This document shows positions 31,249 through 39,284 of a stretch of 64,000 nucleotides of DNA, in pieces. The position numbers were made by a program, and so were the translations under genes. A model generated the notes under the pieces. It was not told where the DNA came from. It ran no database searches and saw only the letters and a list, made by a program, of their open reading frames with translations. Each line of letters starts with the position of its first letter. The stretch's first letter is position 1. Source of the DNA: Streptomyces brevispora (GTDB lineage: Bacteria; Actinomycetota; Actinomycetes; Streptomycetales; Streptomycetaceae); assembly GCF_007829885.1 (NCBI RefSeq), contig NZ_VIWW01000001.1:4030001-4094000 (forward strand), read 5' to 3'.

Positions 31249-31896
31249 TCAGGCCGCTCGTCCGGCGGCGGCCCGGCGGTTCGCCACGAGATCGGTACGG
31301 CGGACCTGGCGCACCCCGACCGGGTCGGTGTACGGGCCGGCGTAGGGATCGCCCTCCTCGCAGCCCCGCGGAACAGGACCGGGGCCGTCGTCGGTACGGG
31401 CGAGGCGGGCGCGCAGCCCGTACCAGGGCTGGAGCGGCAGCCAGCACAGGCCGTGCAGCCAGCGCCGCACCAGCTGTCCCGGCCCCGGGCGTCCGCCGTC
31501 CGGCAGGCTCACCACCCGTATGCCCATGATCAGCTTGCCGGCGCCCCCGCCGACGAGCGCGGTGAGCACCACCTGGTTGAGGAAGGAGAGGGCGAGCACC
31601 GGCCCGAGCAGCAGCGCGACGCCCTTCGGGAAGGGCGTCGCCTCCACGTGCGGCCGGGCCAGCAACCCGGCGGCGACCAGGCAGAGATAGCAGTCGAGCC
31701 CCACGGCGAGATAGCGGCGCATCTCCCCGGCCCGCGGCGGTGTGCGCTGCCCGGACCGCCCTGTCCGGCCGGGTAGGTGCGGGGGTCTCGGCTGCCCGTG
31801 TCGGGGCAACGGATTTCCGGCCAACGGCGTTGACCCGTAAGGCCCGTGAGGATTCCGGACGCTACGGTTCCCCACGTTCCCCCGTGATGTCTTCAT
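31249..31896 (-). CDS. RDD-family membrane protein
   Basis: This 215-residue protein has a Pro/Arg-rich N-terminal region of about 58 residues, then MRRYLAVGLDCYLCLVAAGLLA, which opens the RDD domain (Arg and two Asp give the name; here R-D are in the first helix). Hydrophobic helices follow near residues 60-80, 90-115 and 120-140, with the RWLHGLCWLPLQPWYGLRARL segment. The C-terminus is hydrophilic. RDD proteins are possible transporters of unknown substrate. The start is uncertain: the long ATG is given, and the internal ATG at 31722 would give a 157-residue protein. It converges with the ABC transporter genes. Confidence 0.75.
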   Translation of the reverse strand: MKTSRGNVGNRSVRNPHGPYGSTPLAGNPLPRHGQPRPPHLPGRTGRSGQRTPPRAGEMRRYLAVGLDCYLCLVAAGLLARPHVEATPFPKGVALLLGPVLALSFLNQVVLTALVGGGAGKLIMGIRVVSLPDGGRPGPGQLVRRWLHGLCWLPLQPWYGLRARLARTDDGPGPVPRGCEEGDPYAGPYTDPVGVRQVRRTDLVANRRAAAGRAA

Positions 31897-32038
31897 GAGC
31901 GCATCATGTCGGAATCACCTGTCACCGCGGGCCTGGTCCGCGCGGTGTGTCCCGCCTTACCTCCGGGGTAATCGACGCCCCTCGCGGCCCCCGGCAGCAT
32001 GGGGTGCACCAGCGGACGGAAGAACCGGAGGACGTGAC

Positions 32039-32392
32039 ATGACCGCGTACGCGATCGCCCACCTGCAGCCCGAGGGCCCGCCCAACGAGGAGGTGATCGA
32101 GTACATCGAGCGCATCCAGTCGACGATGGACCCGCACGGGGGCCGGTTCCTGGTGCACAACACCCCGGTCGAGGTCATGGAGGGCGGCTGGCCCGGCGCC
32201 GTCGTCGTCCTGGAGTTCCCCACGATCGAGGCCGCCCGCACCTGGTTCGCCTCGCCCGCCTACCAGGAGCTGGCACCGCTGCGGACCCGGAACATGGCGG
32301 GCGACGTGGTGCTCGTGGACGGCGTCGCCCGCGACTACGACGCCGCGGCGACCGCCGCGGCCATACGTGCCGAGGCGCTCCGGTCCGGCTGA
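32039..32392 (+). CDS. DUF1330 family protein
   Basis: This 117-residue cytoplasmic protein matches the DUF1330 pattern: a ferredoxin-like dimeric alpha/beta fold with MTAYAIAHLQPEGPPNEEVIEYIERIQ, GGRFLVHNTPVEVMEGGWPGAVVVLEFP and a C-terminal AYQELAPLRTRNMAGDVVLVDGV. The family's biochemical function is not established. An AGAACCGGAGGACGTGAC leader gives a good GGAGG ribosome-binding site. It appears monocistronic. Confidence 0.88.
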   Translation: MTAYAIAHLQPEGPPNEEVIEYIERIQSTMDPHGGRFLVHNTPVEVMEGGWPGAVVVLEFPTIEAARTWFASPAYQELAPLRTRNMAGDVVLVDGVARDYDAAATAAAIRAEALRSG

Positions 32393-32828
32393 GTCGCATC
32401 GCCCCGAGCCTCCTGCCGGGAGCCCTCGTCCTGTCATCGGCCGAGGGCTGGGGCTGCCGCGCCGCCCGCGCGAGCCCCGAGGGCCGCGCATCCGGCCTCA
32501 CACCGGCAGTCGACGCACTGTGAGGTTCACCACTTCGAGGGGTGTCCGGGCATACGACCCAACCCGGTCGTTCTGCCCGGAACCGTTCTGGGGCAAGGCT
32601 TCCAGGGTCGGCCGGTCCGCTATTCGGCCGGATTCACCATGTGGATGCCGTGGAGGTTTCACCGGTCCCACTGGGACACTCGGTAGGCCACAACGGTCCT
32701 GTACGTCGCAGTCGTGAGCGCGGTACTCGCGCTATCCGGGCGACGCCCTCAATGGGGAGGGGGGACCAGGCGCCCCCCGGGACGGGGGCGTCTTCGCGAT
32801 GAGCCGACCCATGGAAGGTCTTGATCAG
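32393..32828. other. 436-bp leader/promoter region upstream of gdhA
   Basis: No gene is evident. The region holds a stem-loop at 32545-32581 (TCCGGGCATACGACC against GGTCGTTCTGCCCGGA, one mismatch and one bulge), a small GTCCCA-C-TGGGAC palindrome at about 32668-32680, AGCGCG/CGCGCT arms near 32717-32733, and CGCCCCC/GGGGGCG arms at about 32771-32790, just before gdhA. Its composition is less GC-rich than the flanking genes. It could hold a GlnR-type site or a structured 5' leader; I could not fit a known riboswitch. Confidence 0.4.
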
Positions 32829-34205
32829 ATGCAGGCCACCTCTGACTCCGCAATCCCGCACGCCGCCGAGAACCGTGTCATCGAGCCGCTCTACGCGGAG
32901 ATCCTCCGCCGCAACCAGGGCGAGAAGGAATTCCACCAGGCGGTGCGGGAAGTTCTCGAAACGCTCGGCCCGGTGCTGGCCCAGCGGCCGGAGTTCGTGG
33001 ACGCCCGGATCATCGAGCGCATATGCGAGCCGGAGCGCCAGCTCATCTTCCGGGTGCCGTGGTCGGACGACTCGGGCGACATCCACGTCAACCGCGGCTT
33101 CCGGGTCGAGTTCTCCAGCTCGCTCGGCCCGTACAAGGGCGGACTGCGCTTCCACCCCTCGGTCAACCTCGGCATCGTGAAGTTCCTCGGCTTCGAGCAG
33201 ATCTTCAAGAACGCCCTCACCGGCATGCCCATCGGCGGCGGCAAGGGCGGCTCGGACTTCGACCCGAAGGGCCGCTCGGACGCCGAGATCATGCGGTTCT
33301 GCCAGTCGTTCATGACCGAGCTCCACCGCCACCTGGGCGAGTACACCGACGTCCCCGCCGGTGACATAGGCGTGGGCGGCCGCGAGATCGGCTACCTCTT
33401 CGGCCAGTACAAGCGGATCACCAACCGCTTCGAGTCCGGTGTCCTCACCGGAAAGGGCCTCGGCTGGGGCGGCGCCCTGGTACGTACGGAGGCGACCGGC
33501 TACGGCTGCGTCATGTTCACCGCCGAGATGCTCCGCAGCCGGGGCGAGTCCCTCGATGGCCAGCGCATCGCCGTCTCGGGCTCGGGCAACGTCGCGATCT
33601 ACGCGATCGAGAAGGCCCAGCAGCTCGGCGCCACGGTCATCACCTGCTCCGACTCCGACGGCTACGTCGTGGACGAGAAGGGCATCGACCTCGCCCTGCT
33701 CAAGGAGATCAAGGAGGCCGGCCGCGGCCGCGTCTCCGAGTACGCGGAACGCCGCGACGGGGCCGTGTTCGTGCCCGGCGCCGGTGTCTGGGACGTCCCC
33801 TGCGACGTGGCCCTGCCCTGTGCCACGCAGAACGAACTCCACGAGGCCGACGCGCTGACCCTCGTACGCAACGGTGTGAAGGCGGTCGCCGAGGGCGCCA
33901 ACATGCCCACCACCCCCGAGGCCGTCCGCGTCCTCCAGGAGGCCGGTGTGGCCTTCGCCCCCGGCAAGGCGGCCAACGCGGGCGGCGTCGCCACCAGCGC
34001 CCTGGAGATGCAGCAGAACGCCTCGCGCGACTCCTGGACGTTCGCCCACACCGAGCAGCGGCTCGCGGAGATCATGCGCCACATCCACGACTCCTGCTAC
34101 ACCACGGCGGAGCGCTACGGCTGCCCCGGCAACTACGTGGTCGGCGCCAACATCGCCGGCTTCGAGCTGGTCGCCGACGCGATGCTGGCCCAGGGCCTGA
34201 TCTGA
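32829..34205 (+). CDS. gdhA: NADP-specific glutamate dehydrogenase
   Basis: GdhA reductively aminates 2-oxoglutarate to glutamate with ammonium and NADPH. The 458-residue length is that of the hexameric small GDH I class. Motifs include GPYKGGLRFHPSVNLGIVKFLGFEQIFKN (substrate lysines), PIGGGKGGSDFDP with the catalytic Lys, GDIGVGGREIGYLFGQY, and the coenzyme motif VSGSGNVAIYAIEK (about residues 250-263). GAAGG lies 10 nt before the chosen ATG; in-frame ATGs at 32799 and 32811 would add 10 or 6 residues that look unlike the conserved MQATSDSAIPHAAE start. Confidence 0.94.
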   Translation: MQATSDSAIPHAAENRVIEPLYAEILRRNQGEKEFHQAVREVLETLGPVLAQRPEFVDARIIERICEPERQLIFRVPWSDDSGDIHVNRGFRVEFSSSLGPYKGGLRFHPSVNLGIVKFLGFEQIFKNALTGMPIGGGKGGSDFDPKGRSDAEIMRFCQSFMTELHRHLGEYTDVPAGDIGVGGREIGYLFGQYKRITNRFESGVLTGKGLGWGGALVRTEATGYGCVMFTAEMLRSRGESLDGQRIAVSGSGNVAIYAIEKAQQLGATVITCSDSDGYVVDEKGIDLALLKEIKEAGRGRVSEYAERRDGAVFVPGAGVWDVPCDVALPCATQNELHEADALTLVRNGVKAVAEGANMPTTPEAVRVLQEAGVAFAPGKAANAGGVATSALEMQQNASRDSWTFAHTEQRLAEIMRHIHDSCYTTAERYGCPGNYVVGANIAGFELVADAMLAQGLI

Positions 34206-34225
34206 TCGGCTTCCCGGCGTACTGA

Positions 34226-34261
34226 CGCGGGCCCGGGACGCGGATGCGTTCCGGGCCCGCG
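34226..34261 (+). terminator. gdhA terminator
   Basis: CGCGGGCCCGGGACGC pairs with GCGTTCCGGGCCCGCG across GGAT, with one G-T pair, 20 nt beyond the gdhA stop codon. Confidence 0.75.
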
Positions 34262-34311
34262 GTCCGCACCCACCCGGCCGAGGTCATTGACCGGGTGGGT
34301 GGGTGCGGACC
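34261..34311 (-). terminator. Second hairpin, for the convergent membrane protein gene
   Basis: GGTCCGCACCCACCCGG (34261-34277) pairs with the segment 34291-34311 (CCGGGTGGGTGGGTGCGGACC, the arm having one extra GTGG unit). It sits 10 nt from the stop codon of the convergent gene, directly adjoining the gdhA hairpin. Confidence 0.65.
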
Positions 34312-34320
34312 GTTCGGCAC

Positions 34321-34758
34321 CTACTCTCGGGGCGCCGGCCCGCGCCGGAAGGTCTCCGCCAGGGCGGTGTTCGCCACCACCACGACGGCCATGACCACCG
34401 CCGCCACCGGGTGCCCCACCTGGTAAAGCCCGAACGCGCCGCCGCCGAGCACCACAGCCTTCACCACGAGCACGCCCGCGAGCGGCAGCCGGATCCGGGC
34501 GCGAGGCGCGGCGAACGTGCCCCACAGAACGATGGCGACCGCCGGCATCCCGATTCCCAGCAACAGGTGGACGGCCGGACCGTCACCGGTACTGAAGCCC
34601 CACCAGCACAGGAAGACCAGCGCCGCCAACTCCACCGCGAACGCCAGGACTTCGTTCGCGGCCCACCAGGGGCGCCCGGCCATCGACGGGATCGCCCCCT
34701 CATCCGCGTGCTGTTCGTCCTGCGCCGCGGCTCCGTCGGATTCCCCGGATGAGGTCAC
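34321..34758 (-). CDS. YrdB family (DUF2568) membrane protein
   Basis: This 145-residue protein has a hydrophilic N-terminus of about 30 residues and four transmembrane helices (about 33-52, 60-78, 88-106 and 112-132). The family pattern NEVLAFAVELAALVFLCWWGF and LLGIGMPAVAIVLWGTFAAPRA is present. The function of DUF2568 proteins is unknown. The GTG start overlaps the msrA stop codon (GTGA), so it is translationally coupled to methionine sulfoxide reductase. That coupling hints at a role in redox or envelope stress, but this is inference only. Confidence 0.82.
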   Translation of the reverse strand: MTSSGESDGAAAQDEQHADEGAIPSMAGRPWWAANEVLAFAVELAALVFLCWWGFSTGDGPAVHLLLGIGMPAVAIVLWGTFAAPRARIRLPLAGVLVVKAVVLGGGAFGLYQVGHPVAAVVMAVVVVANTALAETFRRGPAPRE

Positions 34759-35420
34759 CCGTCGGCCGGTGCCACACCGATCGGGCAGGAGACGCCCGTG
34801 CCGCCGATGCCGCAGTAGCCCGCCGGGTTCTTGTCGAGGTACTGCTGGTGAGCTGCTTCCGCGGGCCAGAAGGTGACGCCGTCGGCGGGCAGGATCTCCG
34901 TGGTGATCTCGCCGTGGCCGGAGCCGGTGAGGACCTTCTGGTAGGCCTCGCGGGACGCCTGCACGGCTGCGGCCTGCTCGGGGGAGTGGGTGTAGATCGC
35001 CGAGCGGTACTGCGTACCCACGTCGTTGCCCTGGCGGAAGCCCTGGGTGGGGTCGTGGGACTCCCAGAAGAGCTTCAGCAGCTCGGGATACGTCACGATG
35101 CTGGGGTCGTACACGACGCGGACGGCTTCCGTGTGGCCGGTCAGGCCGGAGCAGACCTCCTCGTACGCGGGGTTCTCCGTGTAGCCGCCCTGGTAGCCGA
35201 CGAGCGTCGTCCAGACGCCGTCCGTCTGCCAGAACTTGCGCTCGGCGCCCCAGAAACACCCCATCGCGAAGTCCGCGACCTCCAGACCCTCCGGGTACGG
35301 GCCCAGCAGGGCGTTGCCCAGGACCGTGTGGCGGGACGGAACGGTGAACTCCGGGACGGGTCGGCCGCGCAGGGCCTCCTGCGGAGTGGGGAGCTGCGGT
35401 GTACGGCGGTGCAGGAACAT
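34755..35420 (-). CDS. msrA: Peptide-methionine (S)-S-oxide reductase
   Basis: MsrA repairs oxidised methionine (S-epimer) in proteins using thioredoxin. The 221-residue protein has the active site GCFWGAERKF (about residues 53-62), GYQGGYTENPAYEEVCSGLTGHTEAVRVVYDP, and the C-terminal resolving cysteines in NPAGYCGIGGTGVSC. A 50-residue N-terminal extension is typical of actinobacterial MsrA. GAGGAGC stands 6 nt before the chosen ATG. It is the first gene of a two-gene operon with the DUF2568 protein. Confidence 0.95.
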   Translation of the reverse strand: MFLHRRTPQLPTPQEALRGRPVPEFTVPSRHTVLGNALLGPYPEGLEVADFAMGCFWGAERKFWQTDGVWTTLVGYQGGYTENPAYEEVCSGLTGHTEAVRVVYDPSIVTYPELLKLFWESHDPTQGFRQGNDVGTQYRSAIYTHSPEQAAAVQASREAYQKVLTGSGHGEITTEILPADGVTFWPAEAAHQQYLDKNPAGYCGIGGTGVSCPIGVAPADG

Positions 35421-35493
35421 GCGGGGGCTCCTCATGGGTCGGCGTGCTGTCCATTCAACGCACCGGGACCGCCGTGGATTCCGCCGCCCCGGT

Positions 35494-35616
35494 TCAGCGG
35501 CGGGGCGTGCCGTTGTCGGACTCGGCGTCCTCGACGTAGGCGGCGGTCCGCTTGCGGGCCTTGAACCAGAAGTAGAGGCCGAGGCCGATCAGGATCAGGG
35601 GTATCAGTCGTGCCAT
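35494..35616 (-). CDS. Small single-pass membrane protein (40 aa)
   Basis: The frame reads MARLIPLILIGLGLYFWFKA (one helix) followed by a basic and acidic tail RKRTAAYVEDAESDNGTPRR. Similar 40-residue proteins with a short N-terminal helix and charged tail are widespread in Streptomyces and unassigned. No strong Shine-Dalgarno sequence is visible, and an overlapping longer frame on the same strand has poor composition. It lies between msrA and the TPR-like membrane protein gene. Confidence 0.6.
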   Translation of the reverse strand: MARLIPLILIGLGLYFWFKARKRTAAYVEDAESDNGTPRR

Positions 35617-35719
35617 GAGGAGTGCCGGTCCCATCGGTCGGTCGGTCCGTGCGTCGGTCGTTGTGGCACCCACAGTCGCACACCGGGGCCGGCGGGAGCA
35701 GGCCCCGGAGCAGGGTCCG

Positions 35720-36823
35720 CTATCGCGGCAGCGTCGCCGGGCTGCCGCCGTTCGCCTCGTAACCGGCGACCGCCAGGGCCCGGTAGACGGTGTACTCGGC
35801 CGCCGGGTCGGAGCTCTCCGTCCACGGCAGCGCGCCCACGTGCCCGTCGATGTGGACGAGCTGGTTCATCGCCTCCGACCAGCGCTCCATCCGGACCAGG
35901 AACAGCACCAGCAGATGGCGGACGTGGGCGAGCATCGGGTCGTCGGGGCGGGCCGAGTGCACCGCGAACAGGGCGCCCTCGACCGCCTTCGTCACCGCCT
36001 GGCTCCGGTAGAAGCCCCGCACCAGATTGACCTCGGGCAGGTGCTCGTACAGCGCGAAGAGCGGCAGCGCGGCCAGCAGCGACCCCTGCGGGGCGCGGGT
36101 GGCGGCCGCGGTGGCGAAGCGGTCGGCCTCCTCGCGGGAGCCGTGCCACTTCTCGCACCAGAAGTGCAGCGCCGCGATGTGCGCGCCCATGTGCGCGGGC
36201 GCCCGGTCGATGATCTTCGCCCAGAGCTGGTCGAACTCCTCGTGGGAGTAGCCGAGCCCGCGGGCCGCCGCCAGCTCCACCAGGTACGGCACGGGGTCGC
36301 CCGGTGCCAGCAGGGCCGCCTCGCCGACGACCGTACGGGCCTCCTCCAGGATGATCCGGAAGTCGTCCGTACCGGCGGTGGACGAACGCCAGGCCTGCTG
36401 GACCAGGAACTCGGCGTGCACGGCCGCGCCGCCGGCGTCCTTCGGGGACTCCGCCCGCCACTTGCGCAGCCAGCTCCCGCCGACGCCCGGCCGCTGCGCC
36501 AGCTCCAGCGAGGCGGCACCGGCGAACGCCTGCACCCGCTGCCACCGCACCTCGCCCTCCTTCGGCGTCCCGGACAGCAGCTGCGAGGCGGCCCGCCACT
36601 CCTGGGTGCCCTGGACGACATCGAGTACGTCCAGGAGGTCCTGGTCGGGGCCCGGCATCCGGATGTCCAGCTCCTCCTGGCGCGCGAAGCCGTAGGTGTC
36701 CGGGTCGGCGGCGTCGGGGGAACCGGGCGCCACCTGGCGGATACCGCCGCGACGCCGCAGCGCGAAGGGGCCGACCACCGCGGCGAGCATGCACAGCGCG
36801 AGCAGGAACCAGAGAATCTCCAT
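35720..36823 (-). CDS. Membrane-anchored helical-repeat protein, unknown function
   Basis: This 367-residue protein has an N-terminal signal anchor (MEILWFLLALCMLAAVVGPFAL) followed by RRR. The cytoplasmic part is all-alpha with TPR-like spacing: residues about 60-110 (LDVLDVVQGTQEWRAASQLLSG), 190-235 (PYLVELAAARGLGYSHEEFDQLWAKIIDRAP) and 240-330 (MGAHIAALHFWCEKWHGSREEADRFA and LVLFLVRMERWSEAMNQLVHIDGH). No enzyme motif is seen. Conserved genes of this kind lie beside metB in Streptomyces. It is divergent from metB by 68 bp. A scaffold or stress-related role is possible but unsupported. Confidence 0.75.
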   Translation of the reverse strand: MEILWFLLALCMLAAVVGPFALRRRGGIRQVAPGSPDAADPDTYGFARQEELDIRMPGPDQDLLDVLDVVQGTQEWRAASQLLSGTPKEGEVRWQRVQAFAGAASLELAQRPGVGGSWLRKWRAESPKDAGGAAVHAEFLVQQAWRSSTAGTDDFRIILEEARTVVGEAALLAPGDPVPYLVELAAARGLGYSHEEFDQLWAKIIDRAPAHMGAHIAALHFWCEKWHGSREEADRFATAAATRAPQGSLLAALPLFALYEHLPEVNLVRGFYRSQAVTKAVEGALFAVHSARPDDPMLAHVRHLLVLFLVRMERWSEAMNQLVHIDGHVGALPWTESSDPAAEYTVYRALAVAGYEANGGSPATLPR

Positions 36824-36891
36824 GCCTCCATTGTCCCCGGACGGCCCCGGTGCTCCGTGAGGGCCCTCGTGACGAACTACGCTCTGGCCCC

Positions 36892-38037
36892 ATGAGCGAC
36901 CAGCACAGCTTCGAAACTCTCGCGATCCACGCGGGAAACACCGCCGACCCCCTCACCGGCGCTGTTGTTCCGCCCATTTATCAGGTTTCCACGTACAAGC
37001 AGGACGGCGTGGGCGGGCTGCGCGGCGGCTACGAGTACAGCCGCAGCGCCAACCCGACGCGCACCGCACTGGAGGAGAACCTGGCGGCCCTGGAGGGCGG
37101 CCGCCGCGGGCTCGCCTTCGCTTCCGGCCTGGCCGCCGAGGACTGCCTGCTCCGCACGCTGCTGACGCCCGGCGACCACGTGGTCATCCCGAACGACGCC
37201 TACGGCGGCACGTTCCGGCTGTTCGCGAAGGTCGCCTCGCGCTGGGGCGTGGAGTTCTCGGTCGCCGACACCTCGGACGTGGCGGCGGTCCGGGCCGCGG
37301 TCACCCCGCGCACCAAGGCGATCTGGGTGGAGACGCCCTCCAACCCGCTGCTCGGCATCACCGACATCGCGGCGATCGCCGGTGTCGCCCGTGCGGCGGG
37401 TGCGCGGCTGGTCGTCGACAACACCTTCGCCAGCCCCTACCTCCAGCAGCCCCTCGCCCTCGGCGCCGATGTGGTGGTGCACTCCACCACCAAGTACATG
37501 GGCGGTCACTCGGACGTCGTCGGCGGTGCGCTGATCGTCAACGACCCCGAGCTCTCGGACGAGCTGGCGTACCACCAGAACGCGATGGGTGCGGTGGCCG
37601 GGCCCTTCGACGCCTGGCTGGTGCTGCGCGGCATCAAGACCCTCGCCGTCCGGATGGACCGGCATTGCGAGAACGCCACCAAGGTCGTCGACCTGCTGAC
37701 CCGGCACCCCAAGGTCACGCAGGTCCTCTACCCGGGGCTCCCCGAGCACCGGGGGCACGAGGTCGCGGCCAAGCAGATGAAGGCGTTCGGCGGCATGGTG
37801 TCCTTCCGGGTCGCGGGCGGCGAGGAGGCGGCGGTCGGGGTCTGCAACCGGGCCAAGCTCTTCACGCTCGGTGAGTCGCTCGGCGGCGTCGAGTCGCTGC
37901 TGGAGCACCCGGGCCGGATGACGCACGCCTCGGCGGCCGGATCGCCGCTGGAGGTCCCCGGCGACCTGGTCAGGCTCTCCGTCGGCATCGAGAACGGTGA
38001 CGACCTGCTGGCCGACTTGACGCAGGCGCTCGGTTAA
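36892..38037 (+). CDS. metB: Cystathionine gamma-synthase
   Basis: This PLP enzyme joins an O-acylhomoserine with cysteine to make cystathionine. The 381-residue protein has YEYSRSANPTRTALE (phosphate and Tyr/Arg contacts), ASGLAAE, VIPNDAYGGTFRLF, WVETPSNPLLG, VVDNTFASP and the PLP lysine in HSTTKYMGGHSDVVGG (about residue 200). C-terminal SLGGVESLLEHPGRMTH separates the Cys/Met metabolism family from other aminotransferase folds; gamma-synthase versus gamma-lyase cannot be fully settled by eye. The ATG lies 8 nt after TACGCT, with no Shine-Dalgarno sequence. Confidence 0.93.
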   Translation: MSDQHSFETLAIHAGNTADPLTGAVVPPIYQVSTYKQDGVGGLRGGYEYSRSANPTRTALEENLAALEGGRRGLAFASGLAAEDCLLRTLLTPGDHVVIPNDAYGGTFRLFAKVASRWGVEFSVADTSDVAAVRAAVTPRTKAIWVETPSNPLLGITDIAAIAGVARAAGARLVVDNTFASPYLQQPLALGADVVVHSTTKYMGGHSDVVGGALIVNDPELSDELAYHQNAMGAVAGPFDAWLVLRGIKTLAVRMDRHCENATKVVDLLTRHPKVTQVLYPGLPEHRGHEVAAKQMKAFGGMVSFRVAGGEEAAVGVCNRAKLFTLGESLGGVESLLEHPGRMTHASAAGSPLEVPGDLVRLSVGIENGDDLLADLTQALG

Positions 38038-38089
38038 GGCCGTTCGTCCGGATCAGGCCGGATCCCGACACGAGGCCCAGATCCTGTTG

Positions 38090-38141
38090 CCGTAGTGCCG
38101 TAGTGCCGTAGTGCCGTAGCGCCGTAGCGCCGTAGCGCCGT
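38090..38141. repeat. Octanucleotide tandem repeat, 6.5 copies
   Basis: CCGTAGTG three times (38090, 38098, 38106), then CCGTAGCG three times (38114, 38122, 38130) and a partial CCGT. The block lies 50 bp downstream of metB. Such perfect 8-mers are prone to slippage. Confidence 0.85.
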
Positions 38142-38147
38142 TTTACC

Positions 38148-38193
38148 CGGTCGCCGGGCGGTGCGTGGGAGACCACGCCCGGCCCGGCGACCG
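38148..38193. terminator. Bidirectional hairpin between metB and DUF1059 gene
   Basis: CGGTCGCCGGGC pairs exactly with GCCCGGCGACCG. The loop contains a further GGTGCGTGG/CCACGCCC stem, extending the hairpin. Confidence 0.75.
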
Positions 38194-38201
38194 TGCCGTT
38201 C

Positions 38202-38393
38202 TCAGACGGTGGCCTTCTCGTCGTCCAGCGATGCCCTGATCTGCTCCCGCAGTTCGGGACTGTCGGTGTGCTCATGGACGGAGACCGCGTGCTCGGCTGC
38301 GGCCCGGACCACTTCCTCCTCCTCGCCCGAGATGCTCAGCGAGCAGTTCATCGCGCTCGGATACTTGCGGCAGTCGACGGTCTTCCTGGTCAT
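38202..38393 (-). CDS. DUF1059 small protein
   Basis: This 63-residue cytoplasmic protein reads MTRKTVDCRKYPSAMNCSLSIS, then GEEEEVVRAAAEHAVSVHEHTDSPELREQIRASL. DUF1059 proteins share the CxxxPSxxxCxxxI pattern seen here, suggesting a metal- or redox-linked small fold of unknown role. GAGGAGG sits 5 nt before the ATG, which decides this start over an upstream in-frame codon at 38426. It stands alone. Confidence 0.88.
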   Translation of the reverse strand: MTRKTVDCRKYPSAMNCSLSISGEEEEVVRAAAEHAVSVHEHTDSPELREQIRASLDDEKATV

Positions 38394-38472
38394 GGCAGCC
38401 TCCTCGGCACGTTTCACCTGGCGCATGACACTCCCTTCCAGGGTAGATCCGCCCGGACCGCACCACCTGTGC

Positions 38473-38724
38473 TTACCAGCCGTCCAGCGGCGGGGTCGTC
38501 TCGGCCGGAGACGACTGCCAGGGCTGGACCGAAACCGCCCACACCGTGAACGCCGCCAGCGCGGCGATCAGCACCAGCAGCCCCAGCACGCGCAGGGCCC
38601 GCCGCCGGCGCAGCAGCCGGCCGCCCCGCTCCGCCGCCCGCTCCGCCAGGTCGGCGGGCACCTGTGGATGCGGCCCCTCCAGCATCCGCCGGACCTCGTC
38701 CTCCCTGCGGCCCGTACCGCTCAT
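38473..38724 (-). CDS. Single-pass membrane protein coupled to a sigma-like factor
   Basis: This 83-residue protein has a hydrophilic N-terminal part (MSGTGRREDEVRRMLEGPHPQVPADLAERAAERGGRLLRRRR), one transmembrane helix (ALRVLGLLVLIAALAAFTVWAV) and a 20-residue outside tail. Its ATG overlaps the sigma-like gene's stop codon (ATGA), so the two are translated together. The layout (cytoplasmic helix, membrane span, short outer part) is that of a minimal membrane anti-sigma factor, but it lacks the zinc-binding HxxxCxxC motif. Whether it binds the sigma-like protein is inferred from coupling only. Confidence 0.75.
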   Translation of the reverse strand: MSGTGRREDEVRRMLEGPHPQVPADLAERAAERGGRLLRRRRALRVLGLLVLIAALAAFTVWAVSVQPWQSSPAETTPPLDGW

Positions 38725-39215
38725 GGCGCGGCCCCCAGCGGGCGGGCCGGCCGTCGCCGGGCGGTGGGCTCACGGGTGCCGCGCATCGTGGCCACCGAGC
38801 GGTTGAGGGTCGCGCGGATCCGTTCCGCGGGCAGTCCGAGCAGCGCCGCGGTCTGCTCCTCGGCGACACCTTCGTACAGCCGCAGTACCAGCACGAGCCG
38901 TTCCTGCGGGGTCAGCCGGTCCAACAGCCCACCGAGCGGCCGGTGATGGCGCCAGGCCTCCCGCGCGAACCGGGTGGCCAGATCCTGCCGGGTGCGGTTG
39001 TACGGATCCTCGCCGTGCAGCCGGTCCCAGTCCGCGTACGTACGGGCCAGAGCGGACGTCAGCAGCCGCTGTGCGCGCTCGTTGGTGCCCGGCGGCCGGA
39101 CGGGTTCGGCGGTGAGCAGTGTGGCGGTGTGCAGCAGGCGGCCGGCCGCGCCCGCGACGAAGGTCTCGAACTCCCGGGCGCGGCGCCGCTGTCGACCCGC
39201 CTCGCGCTCTCGCAC
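38721..39215 (-). CDS. ECF-like RNA polymerase sigma factor family protein
   Basis: This 164-residue protein resembles the short SigE-type ECF factors of actinobacteria. A degenerate region 2 spans residues about 12-90 (FETFVAGAAGRLLHTATLLT, then LLTSALARTYADWDRLHGEDPYNRTRQDLATRFAREAWRHH). Region 4 is clearer (LTPQERLVLVLRLYEGVAEEQTAALLGLPAERIRATLNRSVATMR, about 102-147), with a recognisable helix-turn-helix. Region 2 lacks the strong YxLRICRNxAxD-like signature, so promoter melting ability is uncertain. The membrane-protein gene overlapping its end is a possible anti-sigma. The GTG start has only a weak AGCAGG upstream. Confidence 0.8.
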   Translation of the reverse strand: MREREAGRQRRRAREFETFVAGAAGRLLHTATLLTAEPVRPPGTNERAQRLLTSALARTYADWDRLHGEDPYNRTRQDLATRFAREAWRHHRPLGGLLDRLTPQERLVLVLRLYEGVAEEQTAALLGLPAERIRATLNRSVATMRGTREPTARRRPARPLGAAP

Positions 39216-39284
39216 CCTGCTATCCGAGCGCGCCGCGGGCCCCGGGTCAAGGCCTGAGGCCCGCCCTGATCCGCCGGACAGGCG

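Noticed and set aside
32393..32828. A known riboswitch (glutamine or cobalamin class) upstream of gdhA
   Set aside because: None of the conserved cores I know could be found; only unassigned stem-loops remain.
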